Shown: piece after piece, positions 34,566 to 45,061 of the stretch
How positions within the stretch are numbered: position 1 is the stretch's first letter
Layout of the letters: every line of letters starts with the position of its first letter
Assembly: GCA_024760905.1 (NCBI GenBank)
Contig: CM045729.1
Coordinates: forward strand, 83,753,550-83,817,549
DNA: 64,000 nucleotides
Source of the DNA: Plotosus lineatus
Lineage: Eukaryota; Chordata; Actinopteri; Siluriformes; Plotosidae
Reading direction: 5' to 3'
The notes under the pieces: generated by a model
What the model was told of the DNA's origin: nothing
Seen by the model: the letters and a program-made list of their open reading frames with translations, nothing else
The model's database searches: none
Position numbers and translations under genes: made by a program

Positions 34566-34765
34566 TAGCTGTGACTGATTGGCACACTGTAAAAATACTG
34601 TAAAATTTGCTGCCAGTAAGTTACTGTAAATTTTAAAGTATTTTCTATCCCTGTATTGCAGTAATCTATATTGTAAGTAACAGAAAGATTACTGTAAATA
34701 TGACAGTAGCAATATGTTGAGATAATGTAATTATCAAGGTAGGTTACTGTAATACTTTCTGTGGT
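34566..34765. repeat. TTACTGTAA-rich repeat
   Basis: The word ACTGTAA recurs at least six times (ACACTGTAAAAATACTGTAA, AGTTACTGTAAATT, GATTACTGTAAAT, GGTTACTGTAATA). A related TCTTACTGCAATTGTTACA block at 35228-35247 lies beyond the MITE at 34766, suggesting one element split by that insertion. Confidence 0.6.
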
Positions 34766-35190
34766 TAATTGAGACCAAGATTCCCCTATGACCATCAAAT
34801 TCTGCGAAGTAGGATCAACTTCCCCTGACGGACATACATTTACAAGTGTATGAGTATATAATACCACTAATTAAATATTCAAAGTTATATAAATGCTTAA
34901 CGGGAATAACAATTAAACATTAAAAAAGTAATGCGTATGATGTAAATAAAATATAAATGCACACACTCAGATGCGCACCTCACATAAAAATGTAAGTTTC
35001 TATTTTTTTTCTTTTTTTTCCCCATAATTGGCCTTGTTTTGTGGTGTTTTCCTTGACATTAACCCCCCTATTCTTACTTAATTTCCTTATTTTTTTAATT
35101 AGATGAATATTAAAAAACAAACAAACAAAAAAAAAAAAACTGCAATGCACTGAAGCCTCATGAATTGAAGTAGCGAACAATCACTGTATA
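34766..35190 (+). mobile_element. Tigger-like MITE, near-complete copy
   Basis: Left part AATTGAGACCAAGATTCCC, middle GATGTAAATAAAATATAAAT and CATAATTGGCCTTG, right end TTGAAGTAGCGAACAATCAC. It is the most complete of the four copies in the window, about 425 bases, non-coding. Confidence 0.7.
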
Positions 35191-35299
35191 AACGTAATTG
35201 TACATCATTATGGGGCAATATTTGGCAGTATCTTACTGCAATTGTTACATATAAGAAATAAGTATTAAGGCTGTACAATTTTAAAAATAACTATATTTA

Positions 35300-36070
35300 T
35301 TAAAGCTGTTACGTATGCCAAATGGATTCTCTCCCGGATCAGCCCCAATTTTGATACGTATTGAATTTAGAAGATGGAAGTTGCCCCGTGAAACCAGCAA
35401 AGCACGACAAACCACAACATAAACTATATACAATTTAATAATATGAACAAAGTAAGGCAAAATAAAACTTACCACTTAAAGCGAAACAAAATACAAATTA
35501 AACAAGGGTCCCAAAGTCAACAAGCACCTGCAGCATAGTAAATTTAGAGACGGCACGCACGCTGGTGGGGAAAAAGGCTTGGAATTCCGCTTGTCGAAAG
35601 AAACAAATGATGAACATACTCGCGTGGGCTGTGGGTGAACGTGGATGATCAACTTTGGCTATCAAGTCCCGAATGACGAAACTTGGGTGACATGCATTCC
35701 ATGATCCACCTTGGATGAGATGACCCGCTGTGATGAGTTTCCTTAGATGATCTGCGTGCCGAAGAGACTCGAAGAGACTCGTAGAGACTGGAGCCAGTCG
35801 GCAACAGGTCCTTAATATAGATTCCCTAAAGTTCGGGAATATTCCATTCTGGAAAATTCTAAATCACCTGATCCGCCACCAGGGCTCATGCAACTAGGTC
35901 TATGCTGGAGGTTTCCCTAATGTAAAGTCCCAGACCCAATTAGACCATGCAGGCATTAAACAACAGTGACCCAAAAACAGCTGAGTAATACCATGTGTCT
36001 CTCTACAGCACACTAACTCAAAGTTTCTACATTCAAATTTATATTTAAATTTATTTACATTCCCATAACA
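35300..36070 (-). mobile_element. LTR plus primer-binding site, minus strand
   Basis: On the minus strand it opens TGTTATGGGA at 36070 and aligns with the LTR at 13762-14357, then continues to GATACGT-type sequence ending ...TATCA at about 35352. Directly after come AAA and TTGGGGCTGATCCGGGAG (35332-35349), which has the look of a tRNA primer-binding site. The LTR is about 0.72 kb. The internal region stops within about 50 bases, so no coding part remains. Confidence 0.7.
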
Positions 36071-36074
36071 AAGC

Positions 36075-36865
36075 CAACTTTTACAAAATACCATATAGCA
36101 CATAATATTTATTACACAACTAGGAACTCTGTTTTGGTAGAATGACACTGGACATAGCCAGCTTACAATTTATCACTCACAAAAATAATTAAAATAGCAA
36201 ATTATCAATCATATACATTGTCACTAATGTTGTTATACAAGTGAATATAATGTGGCATTTTACAAATAATTATTAAAATTAATTTACATAATCTTACAAT
36301 GTTGACTTTAATAATCTATTGATGATAATAAATTTACAGATTAGATTTATTTCAACATTAATTGTATTATGATAGAGCAAATAAGTTCACTTCATTAAAA
36401 TGCTCCCAGTAGCCCGAGACATCTAAATGACAAGAAAATGTATTTTTGAAAGCGAATAAGACAGACTCATGATTTTCTGGTGCCTTTAAATAGTTCAATA
36501 TTCATGTACCATATCAAAAAGTTCCACAACATGATTATATAATTTGCTAAGTTATACCCAAATTAATTTGAAAATAGAAACAGTACATTATATATAATAA
36601 TAATCATACTGCAAACGTCTAAGGTCTGGACTAGACAACAAAAATAATCATTTATATTCTGTAAACACTTAATTAGTGCCTTGGGGAGACTGGCGAATAA
36701 TAAACATTAAATCAGCTTATCCGAAGAGATTTTTCTGAAAAAATCTGGCATTTTTTGTAAACTACAGTAATGTTCTTAACCCAGTCCAGTTGACTGAACT
36801 CCCAGGTATTTGTAATCTTCCACCTTTCCACATTAATGCTTTTGGATGGCAACAGGGGTCTTGTG
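36075..36865. other. No feature recognised
   Basis: Strongly AT-rich interval without repeat or coding assignment. Confidence 0.5.
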
Positions 36866-36867
36866 CA

Positions 36868-38035
36868 ATGTTCCCTCTACTTTTCTATGTGTCTGAGCAA
36901 ACCCATCAACTCCCTGAGCGGTCCCTTGGACCACTGTGAGCAACATCAGACGTGTGCACTGTCATCAAGCCAGTATTGCATCCATCCAAGTAGCATGATT
37001 TATTAAAAGAATCAAATTACAGCAAAACATACAGTAAAAATGTTTGCTTTTAACTACAGCAAAACATAAACAGCCAACCAAGCCAACTATAAATTCAATT
37101 TTCATTGTGAAGTTCTTTCTGGGTGAGAGAGTCCCACTGTGGTCTGGTAGAGTTCTGCTGTTCATTGGTTGAGACAGAGTCCTACTGTGGTCTGGAAGAG
37201 GGTTCTGCAGTCCATCCATTGGGGTAGAGAGAGTCCTCCTACTGTGATCTGGAAGAGAATCCTGCTGTCCACTGGGAGACAGGGTCCTACCGTGGTCTGG
37301 GAGACAGTCCTGTAACTCTGTCTGCAAAATAAAGTATAGAATAACACAATTGTTAGCTACTACTCAGAAACTACAGTATTTAATGATCGACATCCATAAA
37401 TGAAAATTCTAAATAAATGACACTCAATCAGCACAAATCTGATTGAAAAATGAATATTCACCTTGATATCCCCGTCGGGTTTTCTAATCTCTCCAGAACA
37501 CATTGTCTAGGTTGATGGCCTCATCTGCTTGCAGCTTTGACCTCATGTGCATCAGCTGATCCAAATGTTTATGGGTGAAAAAATTTGCACAAACTCAGAC
37601 AGCCATTCCATCTTACTGCATTTCATTTTAACTTTGGCTTTGTGTGGGGACGTGTCGATGCCCGTAAATGCCCGTTCCTGTAAATAAAGGGTTAAACAAA
37701 AGCAGCATATTTGCACATGTTTTCTTCTCTTTACATTAGTCTTGTTTGGCGAGCTAAAAACACAGATGGCGGGCGGCGCTTAAGGACATTGTCTTTGTCA
37801 ATCAAGTCGATTCGGTGGGTCAGTACGTATGTGAATCGCACCATTGGCTGGAGCAAGCAGTTGCCCCTCACTCATTGAATCACATTCCAAAATAGCACAG
37901 ACTGAACAGTTATATGTTTATTTTATTTTCACTTCAGGTGAGATTTCTATTTTTTGTGCGCAGCTCAAACTATCTGTGCGTGGAGACCGCAACACCAGTG
38001 CACAATTGCGCACTCGCGCAGCTTAGAGGGAACAT
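36868..38035. mobile_element. hAT-like non-autonomous element, about 1.17 kb
   Basis: ATGTTCCCTCTA at 36868 and its inverse TAGAGGGAACAT at 38024-38035 form 12-base termini. The right subterminal region GTGCACAATTGCGCACTCGC is typical of a teleost hAT-type repeat. No matching 8-base target duplication was found, so the exact ends may be off by a few bases. It contains a minisatellite at 37125-37327 with an open minus-strand frame. Confidence 0.6.
37125..37327 (-). repeat. Minisatellite encoding LPDHSRTLS-type repeats
   Basis: The core GTCCYACTGTGGTCTGG starts at 37131, 37179, 37233 and 37284. The spacings are 48, 54 and 51 bases, all multiples of three. On the minus strand this gives an open frame of 120 codons (37327 to 36965) with four copies of an LPDHSRTLS-like motif, followed by a hydrophobic segment (IEFIVGLVGCLCFAVV). 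Whether it is expressed is unknown. Confidence 0.75.
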
Positions 38036-38040
38036 AGATC

Positions 38041-38640
38041 TTGGAGTTTTGAAACCTGGAGTTTTCAGAAGTAGAGGCGCATTTTACATGTAAAATGTGT
38101 GATTTGTTCCAAGGCTCCCAAGACTATAGTTTAAAAATGATAAAACTATAGGTTTTAAGGTACTTACTTCATGTTGACCATATCTTCTTAGCAGAGTTAT
38201 AATCTTACAATGACCATGTCAACGAGAATCACACGCGCGCGCGCGCGTGTGTGTGTGTGTGCGTGTGCGTGTGCGTGTGTGTGTGTGTGTGTTTGACCAT
38301 GTCTTCTTGGCAAAGTTATAATTTTACAAATGTTTATGGAAGGTTAAAAGCCTGAGCCATAAAATACAGTTGGAATGACACAAACATGAACACGGTTCAC
38401 ACATAAACATGAACAAAGTTTAAACGACAATGTCATCCCTTCCTAGCCAATAGGAGGTCAGCAGGGCAGGATGTTGGAAGACAGCCAATGAGAGCAACTC
38501 GCGCATTGTTTGAATTTATGAATGGCGCGTTTGGCGCTTTTCGTAAGAGGAGGTTGTTTTGTGTACAGAGGATAAAAATTTAGGAAAATGTTTTTCATAA
38601 CATAGATTTTTCGTATTCAGAGGCTTTTGTAAGTCTCTTG
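38041..38640. mobile_element. 0.96-kb MITE-like element, copy 2, internally deleted
   Basis: Shares GGAGTTTTCAGAAGTAGAGG, GTGATTTGTTCCAAGGCTCC and, on the right, AGCCAATAGGAGGTCAGCAG, AGACAGCCAATGAGAGCAAC and TTTAGGAAAATGTTTTTC with 26738-27700. The middle is replaced by a CG/TG simple repeat. Confidence 0.8.
38233..38292. repeat. (CG)n/(TG)n compound simple repeat
   Basis: Six to seven CG units pass into TG units with GCG interruptions; alternating purine-pyrimidine, so a possible Z-DNA former. Confidence 0.95.
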
Positions 38641-38954
38641 TTCTCTGGTGAGGCCAGAACAGAACAGAAAGCAGCTATCTGGGAATGGTGTAGTTTTGAT
38701 GTAACTTGTCTGTCTGTGTACGATGATGCATAAGGTTGGAAAAGTATCCAAAGTTAGTGTTTTCTCTCCTGTGTAAAGAACTTTGAGCATTAGCTTGATA
38801 GTGCTAGTACATTTGGAATAAATAGTCAGAGTTTCCATCTTGAAAATGCCTTGAGTGAAAGATGAATGAGCTATACAGTGACTTAGAGTACATTCACTTT
38901 GCTGATGAATGCTAACAAAAACACAATAGATAATGTGCTAGTACACACCTCCAA

Positions 38955-39522
38955 ACTAACACCCCCATTTCACTGGAGCATGGCATGCAATGATAGTGGC
39001 GGAAAGGTGCGGACCGCAGTCTACAGAAGAGCTTCGGCATTTTTACATGGAAAATGAGTGAAAATCATACAGAAAAGTGGAAATATTATACCCCCATTTC
39101 ATTGGACTACGACATGCAATGATCGTGTAGCAAGCAGAAAGGCGCAAAACTCAGTCTACAGAAGAACATCGGCATTTTTACATGGAAAATGGGTGAAAAT
39201 TCTACGGAAAAGTAGAAAGTCTTACACTCTCGGAACGTTCACAGCATGTGAAGAACAGGTATGGCAAGTACGCCAACGTGACCCCACGGAACACTCACAG
39301 ATTTTTTTTTTTACGTGAACGTGCTTTTGAACATGTTCAAAAACACATTCACGGAATATTTTGGCCTGCCAGAAGCATACAGAAGAGGATGAAGACTTGA
39401 GGAATAACTACGGAATCACATGGAATGACACAGAAAATAAGGGAATAATTGTGGAACTTTTGCTGATGACAACATTTTTGCTTCTGTAAGTCTGTCGTGC
39501 TTCAGTGAAATGGGGTATAAAC
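38955..39522 (+). mobile_element. CGGAA-rich MITE-like element, plus copy
   Basis: Left end ACACCCCCATTTCACTGGAG and right end CTTCAGTGAAATGGGGTATA form inverted termini. The left 130 bases are duplicated in tandem: a second ACCCCCATTTCATTGGAC begins at 39091, each copy leading to CATTTTTACATGGAAAATG. The right half has repeated ACGGAA words. Same family as 29941-30380. Confidence 0.8.
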
Positions 39523-39529
39523 AAACATG

Positions 39530-39843
39530 TGACCCAATAAAAGGACAAAATGCAGGTTGAAATATCTCCCACATCTCTCAGAAAACATGAAGAAGGAATA
39601 TATTAATGAAGACTGTTGTGTAGTTCAAAATACCACCTACACACCAGTTTGCATAAAGTTTACACAGTTTTTTTTTTAGCAACTTTATCAGTCTAAACAC
39701 AAACATCACTCCAGCTGTTACTTTCTCTGTCCTTAACACATCTCTGATTCAAGCCACAAATGAATCACAAGTATTGATCTGCATCTCAAATACTTCCCCA
39801 TGGTACAAGAACTGTTGCAAAATAAATCACATGCAACATATGC

Positions 39844-39848
<5 letters not shown>
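39530..39848. other. No feature recognised
   Basis: Short unique-looking interval between a MITE and a (TA)n array. Confidence 0.5.

Positions 39849-39849
<1 letters not shown>

Positions 39850-39920
<71 letters not shown>
39850..39920. repeat. (TA)n microsatellite
   Basis: About 35 TA units directly bordering the 3' end of an RTE copy. Confidence 0.98.
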
Positions 39921-39922
<2 letters not shown>

Positions 39923-40786
39923 TCTTCTTTTCCTTTCGGCTTTTCCCTTCAGGGGTCGCCACAGCGAATCATCTGCCTCCATCTCACCCTATCCTTTGCA
40001 TCTTCTTCTCTTACACCAACGACCTTCATGTCCTCCTTTACCACATCCATGAATCGTCTCTTTGGTCTTCCTCTAGGCCTTTTGCCTGGTAGTTCCAGCC
40101 TCAGCATCCTTTTACCAATATACTCACTATCCCTCCTCTGTACATGTCCAAACCATCTCAATCTAGCCTCTCTGACTTTGTCTCCAAAACGTCTTACATG
40201 TGCTGTCCCTCTGACGTGCTCATTCCTAATCCTATCCATCCTCGTTACTCCCAAAGAGAACCTCAACATTTTCATCTCTGCTACCTCCAACTCTGCCTCC
40301 TGTCTTTTCCCCAGGGCCACTGTTTCTAACCCATACAGCATCGTTGGCCTCAACACCGTCTTGTACACTTTTCCTTTCATTTTTGCCGATACCCTCCTAT
40401 CACACATCACACCGGACACTTTTCTCCAACCATTCCAACCTGCCTGCACACGCTTCTTGACCTCTTTTCCACACTCTCCATTGCTCTGGATTGTTGAACC
40501 TAAGTACTTAAAATCCTCCACCTTTCTTATCTCTGCTCCCTGTAATCTCACCGTTCCTCTTTGGTCCTTGGCATTCATGCACATGTATTCTGTCTTACTG
40601 AGGCTAATCTTCATTCCCCTCCTTTCCAGGGCATACCTCCACCTCTCTAGATTTTCCTGCACTTGTTCTCTGCTCTCACTACAGATTACAATGTCATCTG
40701 CAAACATCATAGTCCATGGGGAATCTTGTCTAACCTCGTCTGTCAGCCTGTCCATCACCATAGCGAACAAGAAGGGGCTGAGAGCT
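39921..40786 (-). mobile_element. RTE-clade LINE, 5'-truncated, copy 4
   Basis: The minus strand is open without a stop over 273 codons, from LFAMVMDRLTDEVRQDSP through MMFADDIVICSES (FADD intact, near 40695) and [18 protein letters not shown] to the family end RWRQMIRCGDP at 39949. It is the cleanest C-terminal half of this LINE in the window. Both edges abut (TA)n, so the target duplication is hidden within the simple repeat. Confidence 0.95.
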
Positions 40787-40802
40787 TTATATATATATAT
40801 AA

Positions 40803-40864
<62 letters not shown>
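40787..40864. repeat. (TA)n/(TAAATA)n simple repeat
   Basis: TA units with AAATAT interruptions at 40800-40816. Confidence 0.97.
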
Positions 40865-40869
<5 letters not shown>

Positions 40870-40871
40870 TT

Positions 40872-41482
40872 TTCATTATACAGGGATCCCTCACTTCCCA
40901 TGATTAATTGGGACTGAGATCCCCACGCGACTATCGAAATACGCAAAGTGGGCTCCCACTACCCCACTCCACCCCCTGACTGACGTATGATGTACATGTA
41001 TGTGTATATAATGTCAATAACTACATAACTAATGCTATAAATGCTTATAATAACAATTAAACATTGAAAAAAAAACATAAGATGTAAATAAAATATAAAT
41101 ACAGATGCTCTCCAACTTAGCAACATTCATTTTGTAAACATCCAGAGATACCAACAAAGCTGTCCAAGGTTGAAAGTGAAAGTGAAATGAAATTCACAAG
41201 TAGAAATAGAAATGAATAAAATCTACAGAAAGAGATAAGTATGAAATATGATTAAACATGAGGTACACTTAATACTAGGCTCCGGCAGATAGGGGTGTGC
41301 AACAATACATCCAGTTTTCATGGTAGATTTTGATTTGTTTCTTGTTTGTGTTTTTTATTTTTTTTTATTTAATTGTATTTTATTTTCATAATTGGCCTTG
41401 TTTTTGTGACATTTTCCTTAACTTTTCCACCTATTCTTCCTTAATTTCCTTATTTTTTTAATTCTATGAAGATTTATTTACT
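40872..41482 (+). mobile_element. Tigger-like MITE, interrupted
   Basis: Left end ACAGGGATCCCTCACTTCCC and GGACTGAGATCCCCACGCGA, then AACATAAGATGTAAATAAAA. The block CATAATTGGCCTTGTTTTTG resumes at 41389. The intervening 41101-41340 starts ACAGATGCTCTCCAACTTAG, which looks like the end of another small DNA element inserted within it. Confidence 0.65.
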
Positions 41483-41487
41483 GTATT

Positions 41488-41702
41488 AATTAAAAAAAGA
41501 ACCATTGCTGACGTTCATAAACAGTAGCTGCATAGTTGTTGGTGTGTTTCTGCCTTGCAATGACCTGGTGAACGGTCCATGACCCCGCCCATAATCAGCT
41601 GAGGACAGTATTAGCCTCCCTGCAACCTTAATTAGGATTAAACCGATCAGCAACCGAATGAATGAATGAATGAATGAATGAATGAATGAATGAATGAATG
41701 AA
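41488..41702 (+). mobile_element. tRNA-derived SINE, subtype A, 3' part
   Basis: Begins GAACCATTGCTGACGTTCAT and runs through GTTGGTGTGTTTCTGCCTTG, GCCTCCCTGCAACCTTAATT and AGGATTAAACCG to (AATG)n at 41657-41702. The tRNA head is missing. Confidence 0.85.
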
Positions 41703-41797
41703 GTGTGATGTGTGTGGAGAGGAAGCAGCTCATTAGCTGATAGCAGGCACATAGACATTCATGTAATTCTTGAACTAACTCTATGTTTGATGAATTA

Positions 41798-41836
<39 letters not shown>
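41798..41836. repeat. (TC)n tract upstream of the lectin start
   Basis: About 19 TC units end about 35 bases before the proposed lectin ATG. It may lie in a promoter or 5' UTR; no TATA box was identified with confidence. Confidence 0.9.
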
Positions 41837-41843
<7 letters not shown>

Positions 41844-41871
41844 TTAAGTGTTAATTTGTCTGCTTACAGAG

Positions 41872-43586
41872 ATGAGGCACTTGACAGTCTTCATCCTCTT
41901 AAGTGGTGTCCCTACATGATACCTCAAGCAACATGAATAATGATATTTTAGGGAGTAGCAAGTTGCAGACAATTCAAGTTAACATTTGAGAAATTTTAAA
42001 AACTCGAAATGTCATTTTATCGATTCATTCATTTGTTAAACTGTTTAGTCCTAATACATTTGTAGGGTGAGCTAATTTTAAATCTCCTCCGCAGGAGTCA
42101 TTCCTCTCATCCGGTGTGTTCCCCGTAAGTACTATCTGATCCAGCAGAGCAAAACATGGAGTGATGCTCAAGCCTACTGCCGTGCCCATCACACAGACCT
42201 TGCTATCATTGAAAGTAATGAGAACATGGTTAGACTTCAGGATGAGATACAGAAACAACAATTCAGTTCCAGTGCTTGGATTGGACTGTACAGAGAACAT
42301 CCCAATCTTCTCTGGTCTCTTGGAAATGAACCAATTGGAAGTATGATACCATGGTGTTCAGGAGACCCAAACAACTGGAATCAACAAGAGTGGTGTGTGG
42401 GGCTAAAGCAATATTGTTGGGCTGATCTAAGCTGTAACTCACCTTATCCTTTTGTGTGCTTTGATGGTAAGGAATATATTACATATTGAATATTTAGTGA
42501 GTGGAGGTTTTCTTATTAAAACATTTTAGACTGTGTGCTCTCAGTATTCCCATTAAACTTAATTCTGCTCTTTAATATTAAAAATTAGAAATATGTAATC
42601 TTAATGAACGTTGACATTTTCAAAAGCACACCCAGTAAATTAGCGGTTCAGAAAATGAGTGTTGTTGACTTTATATTCAAAGTTGTTTACTTTAAGACAG
42701 TGAATTTATTTTTTATATTAAATTTATATTAAATCTATGTATTTATCATGCGTGTGTTTTTTTCTCACAGCCACCAAAGCTGGTGACCAGAGGTACATTT
42801 ATATTTCTAATAACCTGGCGTGGTATGAAGCTCAGGCGTACTGCAGAAACCATCATACGGATTTGGCCAGTTCAAGAGATGGAACAGAAAATTCAGTTCT
42901 AATGGGACTGGTCAGTGACTGGACTTGGTTTGGACTGACTAAAGAGTCCTGGAAGTGGATAAATCAAACTACCTTCTCTACCATCAGCTGGATGGCTGGA
43001 GAACCTGATATTATCACAGGGGATGAAACCTGTGGTTATATAAATAACGGTCAGGCTGGTGATGAACTGTGTTCAGAGATCATGCCTTTCTTCTGTTACA
43101 GAGGTGAGTTAAAGTTTTATTCACTCTTATATTTAAAGGTGTCGATTTGACTGTTCGTATCTTTACATTTCTACATTCAGAAATCACGGGACAGCAACAG
43201 ATCATGAGGATGGAGGTGAGGTCCGATAAGGATGTGAACGATCCTGCAGTAATGGATGCCGTCATGGAGAAGGTAAGAACAACATCTACAAGACTCCACT
43301 TCTAATGTACCTTCTCATTACTGCAGCCAGAATCTGAGTCTTCATCAAGCCGACACCCGCACACTGTGCTGAGATCACAATCTGACTGTTTGGTTCAGTG
43401 TCTGAAATATTTTCACTGGAGATGAGTCTCACTCTTTGGATTATTCACTAATGTTTGTTTTATTCTGTTCTTCAGATCCATCAGAAACTGAAGGAGCGTG
43501 GGCTTGCAGGGAACGTCACAGTAAAATGGAGAGTGCAACCAGACGGAAAGGTATTTCACAAGAAGACAGAAAAAGAAGATCTCTAA
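41872..43586 (+). CDS. Secreted protein with two C-type lectin domains
   Basis: Five exons give a 313-residue protein: 41872-41905, 42095-42466, 42771-43103, 43181-43272 and 43476-43586. All introns are GT-AG, and the joins are phase 1, 1, 1 and 0. Residues 1-18 (MRHLTVFILLSGVIPLIR) look like a signal peptide. CTLD1, about 19-135, has YYLIQQSKTWSDAQAYCR, TDLAIIES, AWIGLYRE and PFVCFD. CTLD2, about 141-246, has AWYEAQAYCRNHHTDLASS, TWFGLTKESW and MPFFCYR. The tail (VNDPAVMDAVMEK, then KLKERGL and QPDGKVFHKK) is typical of a fish lectin family. In the usual calcium/sugar motif positions CTLD1 has DPN and CTLD2 EPD, rather than EPN or QPD, and no WND is present. Calcium-dependent sugar binding is therefore uncertain. 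NQT and NVT are possible N-glycosylation sites. The first exon has a weak donor (GTGTCC); an alternative first exon exists at 33701. A role in innate recognition is inferred from the family. Confidence 0.88.
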
Positions 43587-43783
43587 GTCTTTATCTGAAT
43601 CTCAGATGGTGGGATTCTGTAGCGCTCTGGTCATTTTCCGAGTGTGTGATGTGTTCAGCCTGGGAAACATAATGAGATGTAGTTCACTGTTAAAGGGATG
43701 GTGATGGGAAAATAATATTCAGGTAGTTTCTATTTTAATATCTATGTATTATGCTCATATGTGGTCAATTATGTTACATATGA

Positions 43784-43785
<2 letters not shown>

Positions 43786-43827
<42 letters not shown>
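43786..43827. repeat. (TA)n microsatellite
   Basis: About 21 TA units in the presumed 3' UTR region of the lectin gene. Confidence 0.97.
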
Positions 43828-43828
<1 letters not shown>

Positions 43829-43835
43829 TAAGATC

Positions 43836-43841
43836 AATAAA
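43836..43841 (+). promoter_or_regulatory. Candidate polyadenylation signal
   Basis: AATAAA 250 bases after the lectin stop codon, followed by a GTGCGTGAGTTGT stretch that could act as the GU-rich element. It lies just beyond the (TA)n tract, so transcripts would include it. Confidence 0.5.
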
Positions 43842-44085
43842 TGTGCGTGAGTTGTATTTAAATATTCTTATTGCTTTCTTTATCATGATAATGAAGTAAT
43901 CATTCAACTCTTGATGAAGTTGAGTTCATAGACTGTGTGATGTAAGAAGTGAATACTGTGCAGGATATTTTCCTCTGTCCAGGCAATCTCATGGTTCACT
44001 AACATCACACTGCTCACACAGTAATAACCTCCACATGGTCCTTTATATTCACTCCAATCACAAGCATTAGGGGTTTTTACTAAAC

Positions 44086-44180
44086 CAGGGGTCGGGAACG
44101 TTTTTTACGAAGAGAGCTAAAAAAAAAACCCCTTTTGAAATCTAATCCTCTGAGAGCATATCTATCTATCTATCTATCTA

Positions 44181-44228
<48 letters not shown>

Positions 44229-44611
44229 TGCAGGCGTTTAGGATTCCATCTATTAAATGAGGAAATTTACCTCTTTACCCAAAAACAACACACGCAGTCT
44301 GTGGCTGTTGTTATAATCCAATAAAATTAGAGTTTCAAGGTATCAGACGCACCCACACACTGGCGTACAGAAAGGATTGGCTCCTCGCTGCGCGCCACAG
44401 TGATGTGGCATTGAAAATAGATGTACAGTATAGATTTAAATGTGTGAGATTTATTCATCTGTTTTTGTTTTATTTGATGGCTTTTTTGTATTTTTATTTA
44501 AATTGTGTATTTGTCATTCTGTTAATAAAGGCCACCTGATTTATCTGAGAGCCAGAGACCGTCATCAAAAAAGCCACATCTGGCTCGCGAGCCATAGGTT
44601 CCCGACCCCTG
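44086..44611. mobile_element. hAT MITE with exact 8-bp TSD
   Basis: Terminal inverted repeats CAGGGGTCGGGAACG at 44086-44100 and GGTTCCCGACCCCTG at 44597-44611 are flanked on both sides by TACTAAAC (44078-44085 and 44612-44619). The 526-base interior is non-coding. A (CTAT)n(AT)n array has expanded at 44160-44225. End sequence and duplication length are those of hAT elements. Confidence 0.97.
44160..44225. repeat. (CTAT)n(AT)n compound microsatellite
   Basis: Six CTAT units pass into about 20 AT units inside the hAT MITE. Confidence 0.97.
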
Positions 44612-44886
44612 TACTAAACAAATTTTTACATATAAAAGTTGCAGGAACAGATCTATTAACTTTGAATTTTACTGTCATTAGGATTGTACTGATACAGAAA
44701 ATTATTTCATCATCTGATTCTGAAACCTATTTAAATATCAAACTTTATTAATTTTATGTAATTAAATTTAAAACTTTACACAATATTTAAATACAAAATG
44801 TCTGTCAAAATAAATAAGTGTCCTGTGATTTATTAAGAATGTATTAACTTCCTGAATAATTCACCTGAATGATAAAAGACTAATGA

Positions 44887-44980
44887 TGCAGAGGACAGGG
44901 AGAGATGGAGGCAGATCATTTGCTGTGGCGACCCCTGAAGGGAACAGCCGAAAGGAAAAGAAGAAGAAGAAGAAGACACT
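44887..44980 (+). mobile_element. RTE LINE 3'-end fragment, copy 5
   Basis: Contains only the last coding triplets and the 3' UTR: GGAGGCAGATCATTTGCTGT, GGCGACCCCTGAAGGGAACA, GCCGAAAGGAAAAG and (AAG)n. It is under 100 bases, an extreme 5' truncation. Confidence 0.92.
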
Positions 44981-45061
44981 GGATGATTGTCTCTACAATT
45001 GTATCTGAGAAAGTCTCACTATTCACTTATCTGAACAGAGCTGCATGTGTACATATACATA

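Noticed and set aside
36860..38045. Eight-base target duplication for the hAT-like element with ATGTTCCCTCTA ends
   Set aside because: Flanks CTTGTGCA and AGATCTTG do not match, so the ends may be misplaced or one side altered.
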